Origin: Victivallales bacterium
Lineage (GTDB): Bacteria; Verrucomicrobiota; Lentisphaeria; Victivallales; SZUA-371
Length of the DNA: 6,020 nucleotides
Reading direction: 5' to 3'
Assembly (NCBI GenBank): GCA_028691155.1
Contig: JAQUZV010000145.1
Span: 1-6,020 of the forward strand
Positions 1 through 6,020 of this stretch are shown here, piece after piece (the first letter of the stretch is position 1; each line of letters starts with the position of its first letter). Both the position numbers and the translations under genes were made by a program. The notes under the pieces were generated by a model. That model did not search any database and was not told where the DNA came from. It saw nothing but the letters and a program-made list of their open reading frames with translations.

Positions 1-2146
1 CTGCCGGTGTTGCGGCCGCGGTTATCGTTGCCGCCAATTTATCGATATCGACTCCGTTCTGCTTCAGCTTCAGAGCAATCATGGCGGCTTCGCCCAATGC
101 CGTTACTTTCGTCACCACCGGTTGTTGCAGATAATATTTGGCGTCGAATTGCGCCGCGTTATGCTGGTAGGCCGCCAGAAGTTCCCGGTCGTATTCAGTG
201 GTGGCAGCGGTGTATTCGTATTTTCCGGGCTTTCCCGTTTCCTCGCGGACGTAGGGGATTGCCGCCGCCGTCAGGCTGATGCCGCGGCACTGATAGTTGT
301 TCCCCTCGGTTTCGAAATGATAGCGGAAGCGGAAAATCGCGCACACTGCGCCGGGATCTTCGTCCGGCAATGGGGCGGGAACGTAATCCGGCGCCGGCTT
401 GCAGCCGTCCGGCAGCCGGTCGAGGCGACCAAAGACAATATTGCCGAGATAATGATCGCAAACGGACATGGTCCGGTAAAACGGCTGATCTTTGCCGATC
501 TGCCCCTTAATCTTGGCGGCCAGGGAGAAGCCGAAACCATCCCGGGCGGCCACAAAGCGCAGTATTATGGCCATTTCTTCCGGCGACACCAACGGTGTAT
601 AGGCAAGTTTGCCGTTGAACAGCACCTGGCGGCGCGAAGCTTGCCAGACGGCGGTAGTGATTTTCAGCTCGTCGTCATCCATGGCAAAAAGCAAACCGCC
701 GGGAACGCCGGAACGGAAAGCATCGGAACCGCCGTAGCCGCCGCTATTGCCGGGCGCCGCGCCGCCGGTTCCCCACCAGGCGTTCCAGCCCTTCATGATT
801 TTCTGAATCCCGCTCTTCAGATTAAAGGCTTTGCCCAGCTTTTCCGCCGTGGCGAAAGACATGGCGTATTTGCCGATCCGGATAATCTTGTCGTATTTGC
901 GCGCATCGACCAGTTTGACGCCCCAGCGCAAGCCCTTGCCGGCGGCTTTGAAACCCTTGGCGGCCGCACCGGGGGAAAGAAACATCGCCGCAATATCGGC
1001 AAGATCGCCCCCGATGCTTTTCCAGCCGGCAGTGTCGGCTTTATTTCCGGTGACCGTTTCGTAAACCGTTGCGCCGCCCCAGCCGATGCCCTGACCCAGA
1101 TAGTTGGTGGCGCCGGGGTAAACGTAAATGTCCCGTCCGGTCAGTTTTTTGATTCCGGAGGCCAGCAGTTCCGACCCGGTGCTCACGGCCGAATCGATCA
1201 GCAGAAAACCGCCGACCGCCATGATGACGGCAATATTGGGTTGTCCTTCGACGACGGCACCGCAGGTCACATCCAGATAACGTTTGACCGACAACGCATG
1301 TACCGCCCAGGGCGGCGGCGTACTGTCGGTTTCCAACTTGCCTTTGTCCGGCATATAAATGGACGCGAGTTCCCGGTCGAGTTCCGACCGGACATCGGTC
1401 AGGTCGACCGGCTCCCCGGTTTTACTGTCGCCCAGCCAGAAATTATCCTTGACGTTGACCTGTTCGTCTCCCATTCTGGCTTCATAACCGGAACAACGGA
1501 AATAGAGATTATACATGCCCGGGTCGCACAGCATAACCTGTTTGTAAATCCCGGTAAGCGGTTTCTTTTCCCCGGGAATGGCACAAACGAAGAAGTCGCT
1601 GACGGCGGTGACCAGCAGACACGACCCCAGGGTTTTACTGGTAACGGCGGTGTATTTGACGGTAAAACCGGGACGGGAGGGATAATATGCGGTGGTGTCC
1701 ATGGCTACTTCGTAATGACGGCGGCGATTGTCGGCGATAATTTTGGCGCTGCTTTGGGTCAGCGCCCGGTCGGCAACCGTCCCGAACTCCTTCAGACAGT
1801 CGAAGCCGCCGATCAGCGCCCGATTGCGGGCGTCGCGCAGCAGCAGCAACGGTGGCGACTCGATTGCCGCGGCGGCCTGGTTGTCGCCGATCGTCAGGGC
1901 GGTATTGCCGGTAATAGCGTAGCCATATTCCCCGGAAGGTAACTGTTGCCGGGCAATATCGATAATACCGGCATTCTGGACCCGGAAATTATGAACGGCG
2001 CCGGAATATTCGAAAGTGCCGCAGGAAATGTAGGGAAAACCATCCGGCGGCGCGGCAACAATCAGGGCACACCAAAAAAAGGCCATTGAAAACAATAGCC
2101 ATCCCCGGTAACGTAAGCATTGACCTCTTGCTTTTGCCGATCCCAT
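1..2146 (-). CDS. Large secreted protein of unknown function, partial (C-terminus beyond the window edge)
   Basis: The minus strand is open from an ATG at 2146 to the left edge, giving 715 complete codons and no stop. The start is supported by AAAGGGA (plus-strand 2152-2158), 5 bases away. A signal peptide follows: basic residues K5, R7, R12 and R14, a hydrophobic core at about 16-32 (GWLLFSMAFFWCALIVAA) and likely cleavage after VAA at 32, so the product should be exported. The mature part has three zones. Residues 33-295 contain seven cysteines (42, 117, 176, 188, 207, 218, 295). Residues 296-562 contain none and are rich in Gly, Ala and hydrophobic residues, with a possible membrane-active stretch at 305-321, the motif VYETVTG at 361-367, a lysine-rich helical stretch at 394-452 and a Gly/Ser linker at 459-475. 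Residues 563-620 contain four cysteines (563, 582, 602, 620). I recognise no family; a polymorphic-toxin-like or surface protein is possible but unproven. It is divergent from rpsD and probably functionally unrelated to it. Confidence 0.85.
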   Translation of the reverse strand, partial: MGSAKARGQCLRYRGWLLFSMAFFWCALIVAAPPDGFPYISCGTFEYSGAVHNFRVQNAGIIDIARQQLPSGEYGYAITGNTALTIGDNQAAAAIESPPLLLLRDARNRALIGGFDCLKEFGTVADRALTQSSAKIIADNRRRHYEVAMDTTAYYPSRPGFTVKYTAVTSKTLGSCLLVTAVSDFFVCAIPGEKKPLTGIYKQVMLCDPGMYNLYFRCSGYEARMGDEQVNVKDNFWLGDSKTGEPVDLTDVRSELDRELASIYMPDKGKLETDSTPPPWAVHALSVKRYLDVTCGAVVEGQPNIAVIMAVGGFLLIDSAVSTGSELLASGIKKLTGRDIYVYPGATNYLGQGIGWGGATVYETVTGNKADTAGWKSIGGDLADIAAMFLSPGAAAKGFKAAGKGLRWGVKLVDARKYDKIIRIGKYAMSFATAEKLGKAFNLKSGIQKIMKGWNAWWGTGGAAPGNSGGYGGSDAFRSGVPGGLLFAMDDDELKITTAVWQASRRQVLFNGKLAYTPLVSPEEMAIILRFVAARDGFGFSLAAKIKGQIGKDQPFYRTMSVCDHYLGNIVFGRLDRLPDGCKPAPDYVPAPLPDEDPGAVCAIFRFRYHFETEGNNYQCRGISLTAAAIPYVREETGKPGKYEYTAATTEYDRELLAAYQHNAAQFDAKYYLQQPVVTKVTALGEAAMIALKLKQNGVDIDKLAATITAAATPA

Positions 2147-2173
2147 TATTTTCCCTTTTACTACCCCTGTTAT

Positions 2174-2202
2174 AATGTATGGGACTATGGAAGATTTTGC
2201 AA
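2174..2202 (-). promoter_or_regulatory. Candidate sigma70-type promoter of the secreted-protein gene
   Basis: Read on the minus strand, TTGCAA (2202-2197) and TACATT (2179-2174) are separated by 17 bases. Each matches the consensus at four of six positions. Transcription would begin near 2167, leaving a leader of about 20 bases that contains the ribosome binding site at 2158-2152. An overlapping TATAAC box lies next to the -10 but has no -35 at proper spacing. The call rests on spacing and position only. Confidence 0.35.
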
Positions 2203-2303
2203 CCGTTTACGGGATAGTTTATTGTAAATATCTCCAAATATAGGGTGAATTTGACCTGAATGCGACGGAAATAAATTTTTCGACAAGAATATGCAACCGG
2301 CAC

Positions 2304-2332
2304 TTGCAGAAACACGGGAAACGGCGTATGTT
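2304..2332 (+). promoter_or_regulatory. Weak candidate promoter of rpsD
   Basis: TTGCAG (2304-2309) and TATGTT (2327-2332) are 17 bases apart. They match the -35 and -10 consensus at three and four of six positions. A start near 2339 would give a leader of about 90 bases that includes the hairpin at 2354-2390. No better pair was found in the divergent region. The nearby perfect TTGACA at 2378-2383 has no usable -10 and lies inside that hairpin. Confidence 0.25.
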
Positions 2333-2353
2333 ATGCACTCTTTTTCAGTTGCG

Positions 2354-2390
2354 GTCCGGGCCCCACGGTAAAACGGCTTGACACCCGGAC
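2354..2390 (+). promoter_or_regulatory. Hairpin in the rpsD 5' leader, possible S4 autoregulatory element
   Basis: GTCCGGG (2354-2360) pairs perfectly with CCCGGAC (2384-2390), enclosing 23 bases, 38 bases upstream of the rpsD start codon. No T-run follows, so it is not a terminator. In Bacillus and Escherichia, S4 represses its own synthesis by binding a structured leader. A similar role here is inferred only from position and the ability to fold. Confidence 0.3.
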
Positions 2391-2428
2391 GGCGTAAACA
2401 ACCAAAACAAGGAGCAAGGGATAGCATT

Positions 2429-3034
2429 ATGGCTATTAAAGTTCAAGCAAAACATAAATTTTGCCGTCGTATCGGTGAGTGCATCTGGGACGATCCGAAG
2501 TGTCCGTGTGTGAAACGTCCGTATCCTGCCGGATCGGCGGGTAAAAACAACCGGCGCCGGAAGTTGTCCACCTATGGCGAACTGATGCTGGAAAAGCAGA
2601 AATTGCGTTTCCATTACGCCATTACCGAAAAACAGCTCAAAAATGCTTATCTGAAAGCGCGCGCCGGTATGGAACCCACCCATGAAAAGCTTTTCCGCAG
2701 CCTGGAAATGCGGCTGGACGCCACGATCTTCCATTGCGGTTTCGCCCCGTCGATTTTCGCTGCGAAGCAGTGGGTCAATCACGGCCATATTCTGGTGGAC
2801 GGCAAGCGGGTCGACCGCAACAATTATGTGTTGCGTCCCGGTCAGACCATCACCATCAATGCCGAAAAGTCTCCTGCTGTGGCCGAAGCGGCCAAGAACA
2901 CGCAGCGGACCGTCCCGGCTTATCTCGAAGTGGACAAGGACAACCTGAAGTGTGTGGTGGCGCGTCTGCCCATGCTCGAAGAAATTCCGGTGAAAGCGAA
3001 CATCATCAGCGTAATCGAATATTACGCCCGATAA
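2429..3034 (+). CDS. rpsD: 30S ribosomal protein S4
   Basis: The 201-residue product matches the usual length of S4 (about 200-209). S4 is a primary 16S rRNA binder that nucleates assembly of the small subunit body. The N-terminal part has the S4 signatures KRPYPAG (29-35) and LEKQKLRFHY (54-63). The S4 RNA-binding domain lies at about 93-155 and includes RLDATIFHCGF, VNHGHILVDGKRVD and LRPGQTI. The protein ends in the family-typical IEYYAR. I chose ATG 2429 over an upstream in-frame start at 2378 because MAIKVQAKHK begins where S4 proteins begin and AAGGG (2416-2420) sits 8 bases upstream. A second purine-rich AAGGAG lies at 2409-2414. Cys12, Cys18, Cys25 and Cys27, with His9, form a possible altered zinc site. 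The gene is monocistronic: a divergent gene lies upstream and a terminator directly downstream, unlike the alpha-operon setting (rpsM-rpsK-rpsD-rpoA) of many bacteria. Confidence 0.97.
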   Translation: MAIKVQAKHKFCRRIGECIWDDPKCPCVKRPYPAGSAGKNNRRRKLSTYGELMLEKQKLRFHYAITEKQLKNAYLKARAGMEPTHEKLFRSLEMRLDATIFHCGFAPSIFAAKQWVNHGHILVDGKRVDRNNYVLRPGQTITINAEKSPAVAEAAKNTQRTVPAYLEVDKDNLKCVVARLPMLEEIPVKANIISVIEYYAR

Positions 3035-3060
3035 TTCACCTTAGTTCGAAGGTTGATTAC

Positions 3061-3096
3061 AAGGTACGGCCGGTAACGGTCGTACCTTATTTTTTT
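3061..3096 (+). terminator. Intrinsic terminator of rpsD
   Basis: AAGGTACGGCCG (3061-3072) pairs with CGGTCGTACCTT (3077-3088) over all 12 positions, with one G-U wobble. The loop GTAA is a GNRA tetraloop. The stem is followed by A and then seven T residues (3090-3096). It begins 26 bases after the rpsD stop and separates rpsD from the downstream operon. Confidence 0.93.
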
Positions 3097-3218
3097 GCGG
3101 GGATGCCGGTCGGTGTCGACGCCAAGGAGGCTGGAGTTGCTTCCTGATTTCAGTCGCTCCGGCGGCTGCCGCCTCATGGTTATTGCTCCCACCGGCAATT
3201 TTTAACGGATCTGAAAAC

Positions 3219-3249
3219 TTGACAAGTTACGATTGGTCCGGCATATTAT
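3219..3249 (+). promoter_or_regulatory. Sigma70-type promoter of the DUF819-peptidase operon
   Basis: A perfect TTGACA (3219-3224) is followed by TATTAT (3244-3249, five of six consensus positions) at 19 bases. CATATT (3242-3247, four of six) lies at the ideal 17 bases. The transcript would start near 3256 and carry a leader of about 90 bases. This is the best promoter in the window, and it sits between the rpsD terminator and the next gene. Confidence 0.6.
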
Positions 3250-3256
3250 TCGTTTC

Positions 3257-3345
3257 GGGTGGAAGCGTAAGTGAAACCGGAGATTCGACGCCGGTTGGAA
3301 ATAGTTGTCGGCAACCGTTAACCCTCAAGGATTGCTCCGAAGTTT
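3257..3345 (+). promoter_or_regulatory. Structured 5' leader with competing hairpins (unrecognised)
   Basis: AACCGG (3275-3280) can pair with CCGGTT (3291-3296). The overlapping CGGTTG (3292-3297) can pair with CAACCG (3312-3317). Both stems are six perfect pairs and cannot form together. Longer-range pairings are also possible: GGGT (3257-3260) with ACCC (3321-3324), or TTCGG (3254-3258) with CCGAA (3337-3341), the latter just before the start codon. No T-run follows, so any control would act on translation. I could not match it to a known riboswitch class. Confidence 0.35.
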
Positions 3346-4515
3346 ATGATAGAACATTATCCTGCCTATATCGGCGCGTTGGTTTTCATCGCGGGAAGCC
3401 TGAAATTTCTGGAGAAGCGGACGCGGTGGAAAATCTTTGAATATCTGCCCCCGGTGGTGCTGGTTTACCTGACCGGCATGTTGGCCGCCACGTTCGGAGT
3501 ATGGAAGCTTGTCCCGGAAATCAATGCTTCCGGCAAGGCGGTACGGGATGTTCTGCTGCCCGCCATGATCTATCTGATGCTGCTTTCCTGCGATTTACGA
3601 CGGGTGTGGCGGCTCGGCGGTAAAATGCTGCTGGGATTCTTTTCGGCCAGCTTTACCATTGCACTCGGTTTCATCGTCGTTTACTTTCTGTTCAAGAGCC
3701 GGCTCGGACCCGACGCCTGGAAAGCATTGGCCGCTCTTTGCGGCAGTTGGATGGGAGGCACCGCCAATATGGTGGCTATTCAGGGCGCGTTCAAGGTCAG
3801 CGACGCCCAGATGGGGTATACCTTGATGATGGATACGGTGGTTTATTCGGCCTGGGTGATGGTGTTGCTGCTGCTGATTCCCGCCAAGAATATCTTCAAC
3901 CGCTGGTGCCGTGCCGACGGCAGGACGCTGGAAGCCGTCGGGGTGGCTCTGGCGAAAGACCAGGATGCCGACAGCGGCGAAAAGCGGGAAATGGAACTGG
4001 CGGAAATGTTGTTCCTTTGCGGTTTGGGACTCGGCCTGGCGGCGTTGTCCGGGTGGCTGTGCGGCATGCTGCCGAAAATAAGCTGGATCGACGCCAGGAC
4101 CATGACCATTCTCGTGGTTACCGTGCTGGGGGTCATCTCCGCCTCGACTCCGCTGGGACGGATTCCCGGCAGCGCGTTGCTCGGCAATACCATGCTCTAT
4201 ATCATTGTCGCCATCATCGGCAGTCGGGTGGTTCTGGGCGACCTGGCCGAAGCGCCGCTTTATCTGTTGATCGGATTTATGATTGTGGCGGTGCATGCGG
4301 TGGGAATGTTGCTGTTGGCCCGGCTTTTCCGTCTCGATCTTTTTACCTGCGGCGTGGCTTCGCTGGCCAACATCGGCGGCGTGGCGGCGGCTCCGGTGCT
4401 GGCGGCGGCGTATTCGCCTTATCTGGTCGGTATCGGGGTGCTGATGGCCCTGCTCGGTTATGCCATTGGAACCGGCGGGGGTCTGGTGGTCGGTTGGATT
4501 CTGTCGGTCATATGA
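3346..4515 (+). CDS. DUF819 family (YjcL-like) integral membrane protein, putative transporter
   Basis: The 389-residue, strongly hydrophobic product has about 10-12 membrane segments, at about 8-22, 33-55, 68-86, 95-117, 125-147, 155-178, 221-243, 252-266, 275-295, 304-326, 335-356 and 359-388. A single polar loop lies at about 181-220. Two glycine-rich family motifs are clear: GSWMGGTANMVAI (133-145) and SLANIGGVAAAPVLAAAY (339-356). They are arranged as an inverted-repeat-like pair, as in secondary transporters. DUF819 is remotely similar to sodium:solute symporter families, but its substrate is not established to my knowledge. The length is normal for the family. ATG 3346 fits the N-terminus, yet the only Shine-Dalgarno-like sequence, AAGGA at 3327-3331, is 14 bases away, which is too far for strong initiation unless leader folding shortens the gap. 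It is first in an operon with a murein-peptide hydrolase, suggesting that it handles a cell-wall-derived peptide or related solute; this is inference from context. Confidence 0.9.
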   Translation: MIEHYPAYIGALVFIAGSLKFLEKRTRWKIFEYLPPVVLVYLTGMLAATFGVWKLVPEINASGKAVRDVLLPAMIYLMLLSCDLRRVWRLGGKMLLGFFSASFTIALGFIVVYFLFKSRLGPDAWKALAALCGSWMGGTANMVAIQGAFKVSDAQMGYTLMMDTVVYSAWVMVLLLLIPAKNIFNRWCRADGRTLEAVGVALAKDQDADSGEKREMELAEMLFLCGLGLGLAALSGWLCGMLPKISWIDARTMTILVVTVLGVISASTPLGRIPGSALLGNTMLYIIVAIIGSRVVLGDLAEAPLYLLIGFMIVAVHAVGMLLLARLFRLDLFTCGVASLANIGGVAAAPVLAAAYSPYLVGIGVLMALLGYAIGTGGGLVVGWILSVI

Positions 4516-4560
4516 TTTTTATCTGTATCTGAGAACTTCTTGCGGAAAGGAAATTTTTCA

Positions 4561-5997
4561 ATGATGCTATATCGCCAAACGTTGGTGACCATGATGGCGG
4601 TTGCCGGAGCGGCCGTCACCGTTATCGGAGCGGTCAATACACCGGAGGCCAGCCGAAAATTCGTGCAGTTTCCGGCCACCATTCCCCGCATGACTACGGC
4701 CATGCTCTATCCCGATTTCTGGGAAAAACATCTGGTCGGCAGTCCCGGTGTAATTCTCGATGCCGCCGAACTGAACGAATACAACCGCCGCACCATTGAT
4801 CGGGCGCAAGTGCTGGTGGATATGAATCACTATCCTTTGACCCGCAGCCGTGCGGAGGTGCTCAAGGATATCCGTGCCGCTTCGCCGGAGCCGGGCAGCG
4901 CACGATTTTTCCTGGACGGACGGCGCTTTACGCATCAAGATTATCTGCGGCGGGAAAAAAATATGAATCTTGCCGCCATTACGGATCAGGTTACTGTGCG
5001 GTGGGCGTTGGTGACGCATCGGGCCGCCCTGCGCACATTCCCGGATCCGGTGGCGGTGGTCAATGACGAACACGACCCCGAAGTCGACATGTTTCTCGAA
5101 ACCGGACTGAATACCGGCGATGTGCTGGCCATTCTGCATATCAGTGCGGACGGGCAGTGGTTTTTCGTCCAGCGCTTCAATTACCGCGGCTGGGTGAATC
5201 GGGACGACGTGGCGATCGGCAGTCGCGATGCGGTGTTGCATTATGCCGACCGCGAACCGCGGCTGGTGATTACCGGCGCCCGGGTGTTGACCGCTTATCT
5301 GCCGGATGAGCCGGCGCTGTCCCGGCGGGCGCTGGATATGGGCGATTCGCTGCCGTTGGCCAAGGAGCGTCCCGCCGGAGGACATATCGACCATATGAGC
5401 ATTTCCGGCCACTGGGTAATTGAATTGCCGGTGCGCCGGGATGACGGTACGCTGGCCATTCGTCCGGCGTTGATTTCCCGCAATCGGGATGTCAATGTGG
5501 GTTATCTGCCCTATACCAGAATCAATCTGATCCGCCAGGCCTTCAAATTGGCCGGGGAACGCTACGGCTGGGGCGATGCCGCCATGAACCGGGACTGTAC
5601 CGGATTCGTCATCAGCGTTTACCGTTCAATGGGGCTGATCTTGCCGCGCAATTCGTCGGAACAGCGCGATCAGATGTTGGGGCTTACCCTCAAACTGCGG
5701 CAGGACGGGACGGAACATTCCGATCCGGCGGCGTTGGATCGGTTGAAAACCGGCGACATCTTTACCTCCTCCTCGCACGTGATGCTCTATTTGGGTAAAA
5801 TCAACGGCGAACATTACGTGATTCACGATTCCATTGAATTGTCCTATCCGAAGGCCACGGGAGGCACCGCGTCCGAAACGTTGCGCCAGATCGCGGTGAC
5901 GCCGTTATTGAGCGTGATCGATGCCCAGGGTCGGAATTATGAGGATTATTTCACGACGGTTCGGCGGCCGGTGCTGCCGGAAAAGGCGGAGCGCTGA
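4561..5997 (+). CDS. Secreted SH3-domain NlpC/P60 (C40) peptidase, gamma-D-glutamyl-diamino acid endopeptidase-like
   Basis: The 478-residue product starts with an export signal (R5, hydrophobic 7-25, no lipobox cysteine), so it is likely periplasmic or anchored. The order of parts resembles the four-domain DvLysin/YkfC-like group. It has an N-terminal helical NlpC/P60-associated region (about 45-135), a first bacterial SH3 domain (about 140-218, including GQWFFVQRFNYRGWVNRDDV), a second SH3-like domain (about 225-300) and the NlpC/P60 catalytic domain (about 322-470). The nucleophile is Cys346 in NRDCTGFV, preceded by the typical YGWGD. His406 in SSSHVMLYLG and His422 in IHDS complete a Cys-His-His triad like that of YkfC-type enzymes. 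Such enzymes cut the D-Glu to diamino acid bond in free stem peptides, with the SH3 domain limiting substrate size. ATG 4561 is chosen because AAAGGA (4546-4551) lies 9 bases upstream; a TTG at 4540 would precede that site. The gene follows the DUF819 gene by 45 bases without a terminator, implying cotranscription. Confidence 0.92.
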   Translation: MMLYRQTLVTMMAVAGAAVTVIGAVNTPEASRKFVQFPATIPRMTTAMLYPDFWEKHLVGSPGVILDAAELNEYNRRTIDRAQVLVDMNHYPLTRSRAEVLKDIRAASPEPGSARFFLDGRRFTHQDYLRREKNMNLAAITDQVTVRWALVTHRAALRTFPDPVAVVNDEHDPEVDMFLETGLNTGDVLAILHISADGQWFFVQRFNYRGWVNRDDVAIGSRDAVLHYADREPRLVITGARVLTAYLPDEPALSRRALDMGDSLPLAKERPAGGHIDHMSISGHWVIELPVRRDDGTLAIRPALISRNRDVNVGYLPYTRINLIRQAFKLAGERYGWGDAAMNRDCTGFVISVYRSMGLILPRNSSEQRDQMLGLTLKLRQDGTEHSDPAALDRLKTGDIFTSSSHVMLYLGKINGEHYVIHDSIELSYPKATGGTASETLRQIAVTPLLSVIDAQGRNYEDYFTTVRRPVLPEKAER

Positions 5998-5999
5998 GC

Positions 6000-6020
6000 A
6001 TGAATATCAAACGTATTACC
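6000..6020 (+). CDS. Start of a third operon gene, partial (seven codons in the window)
   Basis: An ATG at 6000 lies two bases after the peptidase stop and is preceded by GGAG (5988-5991) at a spacing of 8 bases. This is the normal geometry of a translationally coupled operon gene. Only MNIKRIT is visible, too little to identify a family. In other bacteria, L-Ala-D/L-Glu dipeptide epimerases are often encoded beside NlpC/P60 peptidases of this kind, and their N-termini can look similar. That identity is a guess from context, not from sequence. Confidence 0.6.

Noticed and set aside
122..1942. 606-codon open frame on the plus strand
   Set aside because: It is in codon register opposite the minus-strand secreted-protein gene and exists because that gene rarely uses TTA, CTA or TCA codons; it ends exactly opposite a TTA codon (Leu69). 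Its translation is Gly/Arg/Gln-rich without domains, and it has no signal peptide or convincing ribosome binding site.
2198..2299. TGCAACCG repeated at 2198-2205 and 2292-2299
   Set aside because: Two copies of an 8-base word in the divergent region are too little to call an operator. The first overlaps the candidate -35 box of the minus-strand promoter.
2378..2383. Perfect TTGACA box before rpsD
   Set aside because: No -10-like hexamer occurs at 15-19 bases downstream, and the box lies within the loop of the leader hairpin.
2185..2788. Minus-strand frames covering the divergent region and the first half of rpsD
   Set aside because: They overlap the certain rpsD gene or the promoter region and show no recognisable domains, so they are shadows.
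3161..3173. GGCGG-CTG-CCGCC hairpin
   Set aside because: It is a short perfect stem without a T-run on either side. It is not placed to end or regulate any identified gene, so chance is likely.
3183..3440. 85-codon plus-strand frame spanning the operon promoter and leader
   Set aside because: It runs through the promoter and into the DUF819 gene in a different frame, with no ribosome binding site.
3595..4296. 233-codon minus-strand frame
   Set aside because: It is antisense to the well-supported DUF819 gene, and its His/Gln/Pro-rich translation is typical of a reverse-strand shadow.
3738..4532. 264-codon plus-strand frame overlapping the DUF819 gene
   Set aside because: It is a shifted frame of the DUF819 gene with an Arg/Gly-rich, non-hydrophobic translation. 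The DUF819 frame is intact, so there is no frameshift to explain.
4540..4560. Upstream TTG start for the peptidase gene
   Set aside because: The codon lies before the strong AAAGGA at 4546-4551, which instead serves ATG 4561. The shorter product begins with a normal signal peptide.
4567..5412. 281-codon minus-strand frame
   Set aside because: It is antisense to the SH3/NlpC-P60 peptidase gene and has no domain or initiation signals.

Overview
The window is a typical bacterial chromosomal segment of moderately high GC, by eye in the upper 50s percent. It contains four genes in two divergent directions and no mobile element, CRISPR array, tRNA or rRNA. The 30S protein S4 has a cysteine-containing N-terminus, and its neighbours are a DUF819 permease and a multidomain SH3/NlpC-P60 peptidase. 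This combination would suit a diderm from the PVC side of the tree (Lentisphaerota or Verrucomicrobiota-like). That placement is an impression from the S4 sequence, not a proof.

Layout: (1) Positions 2146 down to 1 on the minus strand carry one long open frame without a stop, cut by the left window edge. It encodes at least 715 residues of a secreted protein that I do not recognise. It has a clear signal peptide, an N-terminal cysteine-containing region, a cysteine-free glycine-rich hydrophobic centre and a second cysteine cluster. A 606-codon frame on the opposite strand is only its mirror image. (2) Positions 2147-2428 are the divergent control region for this gene and rpsD, with candidate promoters both ways and a hairpin in the rpsD leader. 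(3) rpsD (2429-3034) stands alone and ends in a very clean intrinsic terminator with a GUAA loop. (4) Positions 3098-3345 hold a good sigma70-type promoter followed by an approximately 90-base leader that can form two mutually exclusive hairpins. (5) From 3346 an operon runs rightwards: a DUF819 membrane protein, a secreted SH3/SH3/NlpC-P60 gamma-D-glutamyl-diamino acid peptidase-like enzyme, and the first seven codons of a third gene two bases later.

The operon reads best as a muropeptide scavenging or recycling unit. The peptidase would cut stem peptides outside the cytoplasm, the DUF819 protein may move a product or related solute across the inner membrane, and the cut-off third gene may process the product; a dipeptide epimerase is a guess from known neighbourhoods. 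The most open parts of the window are the unrecognised secreted protein, the switching leader before the DUF819 gene, and the substrate of the DUF819 protein.
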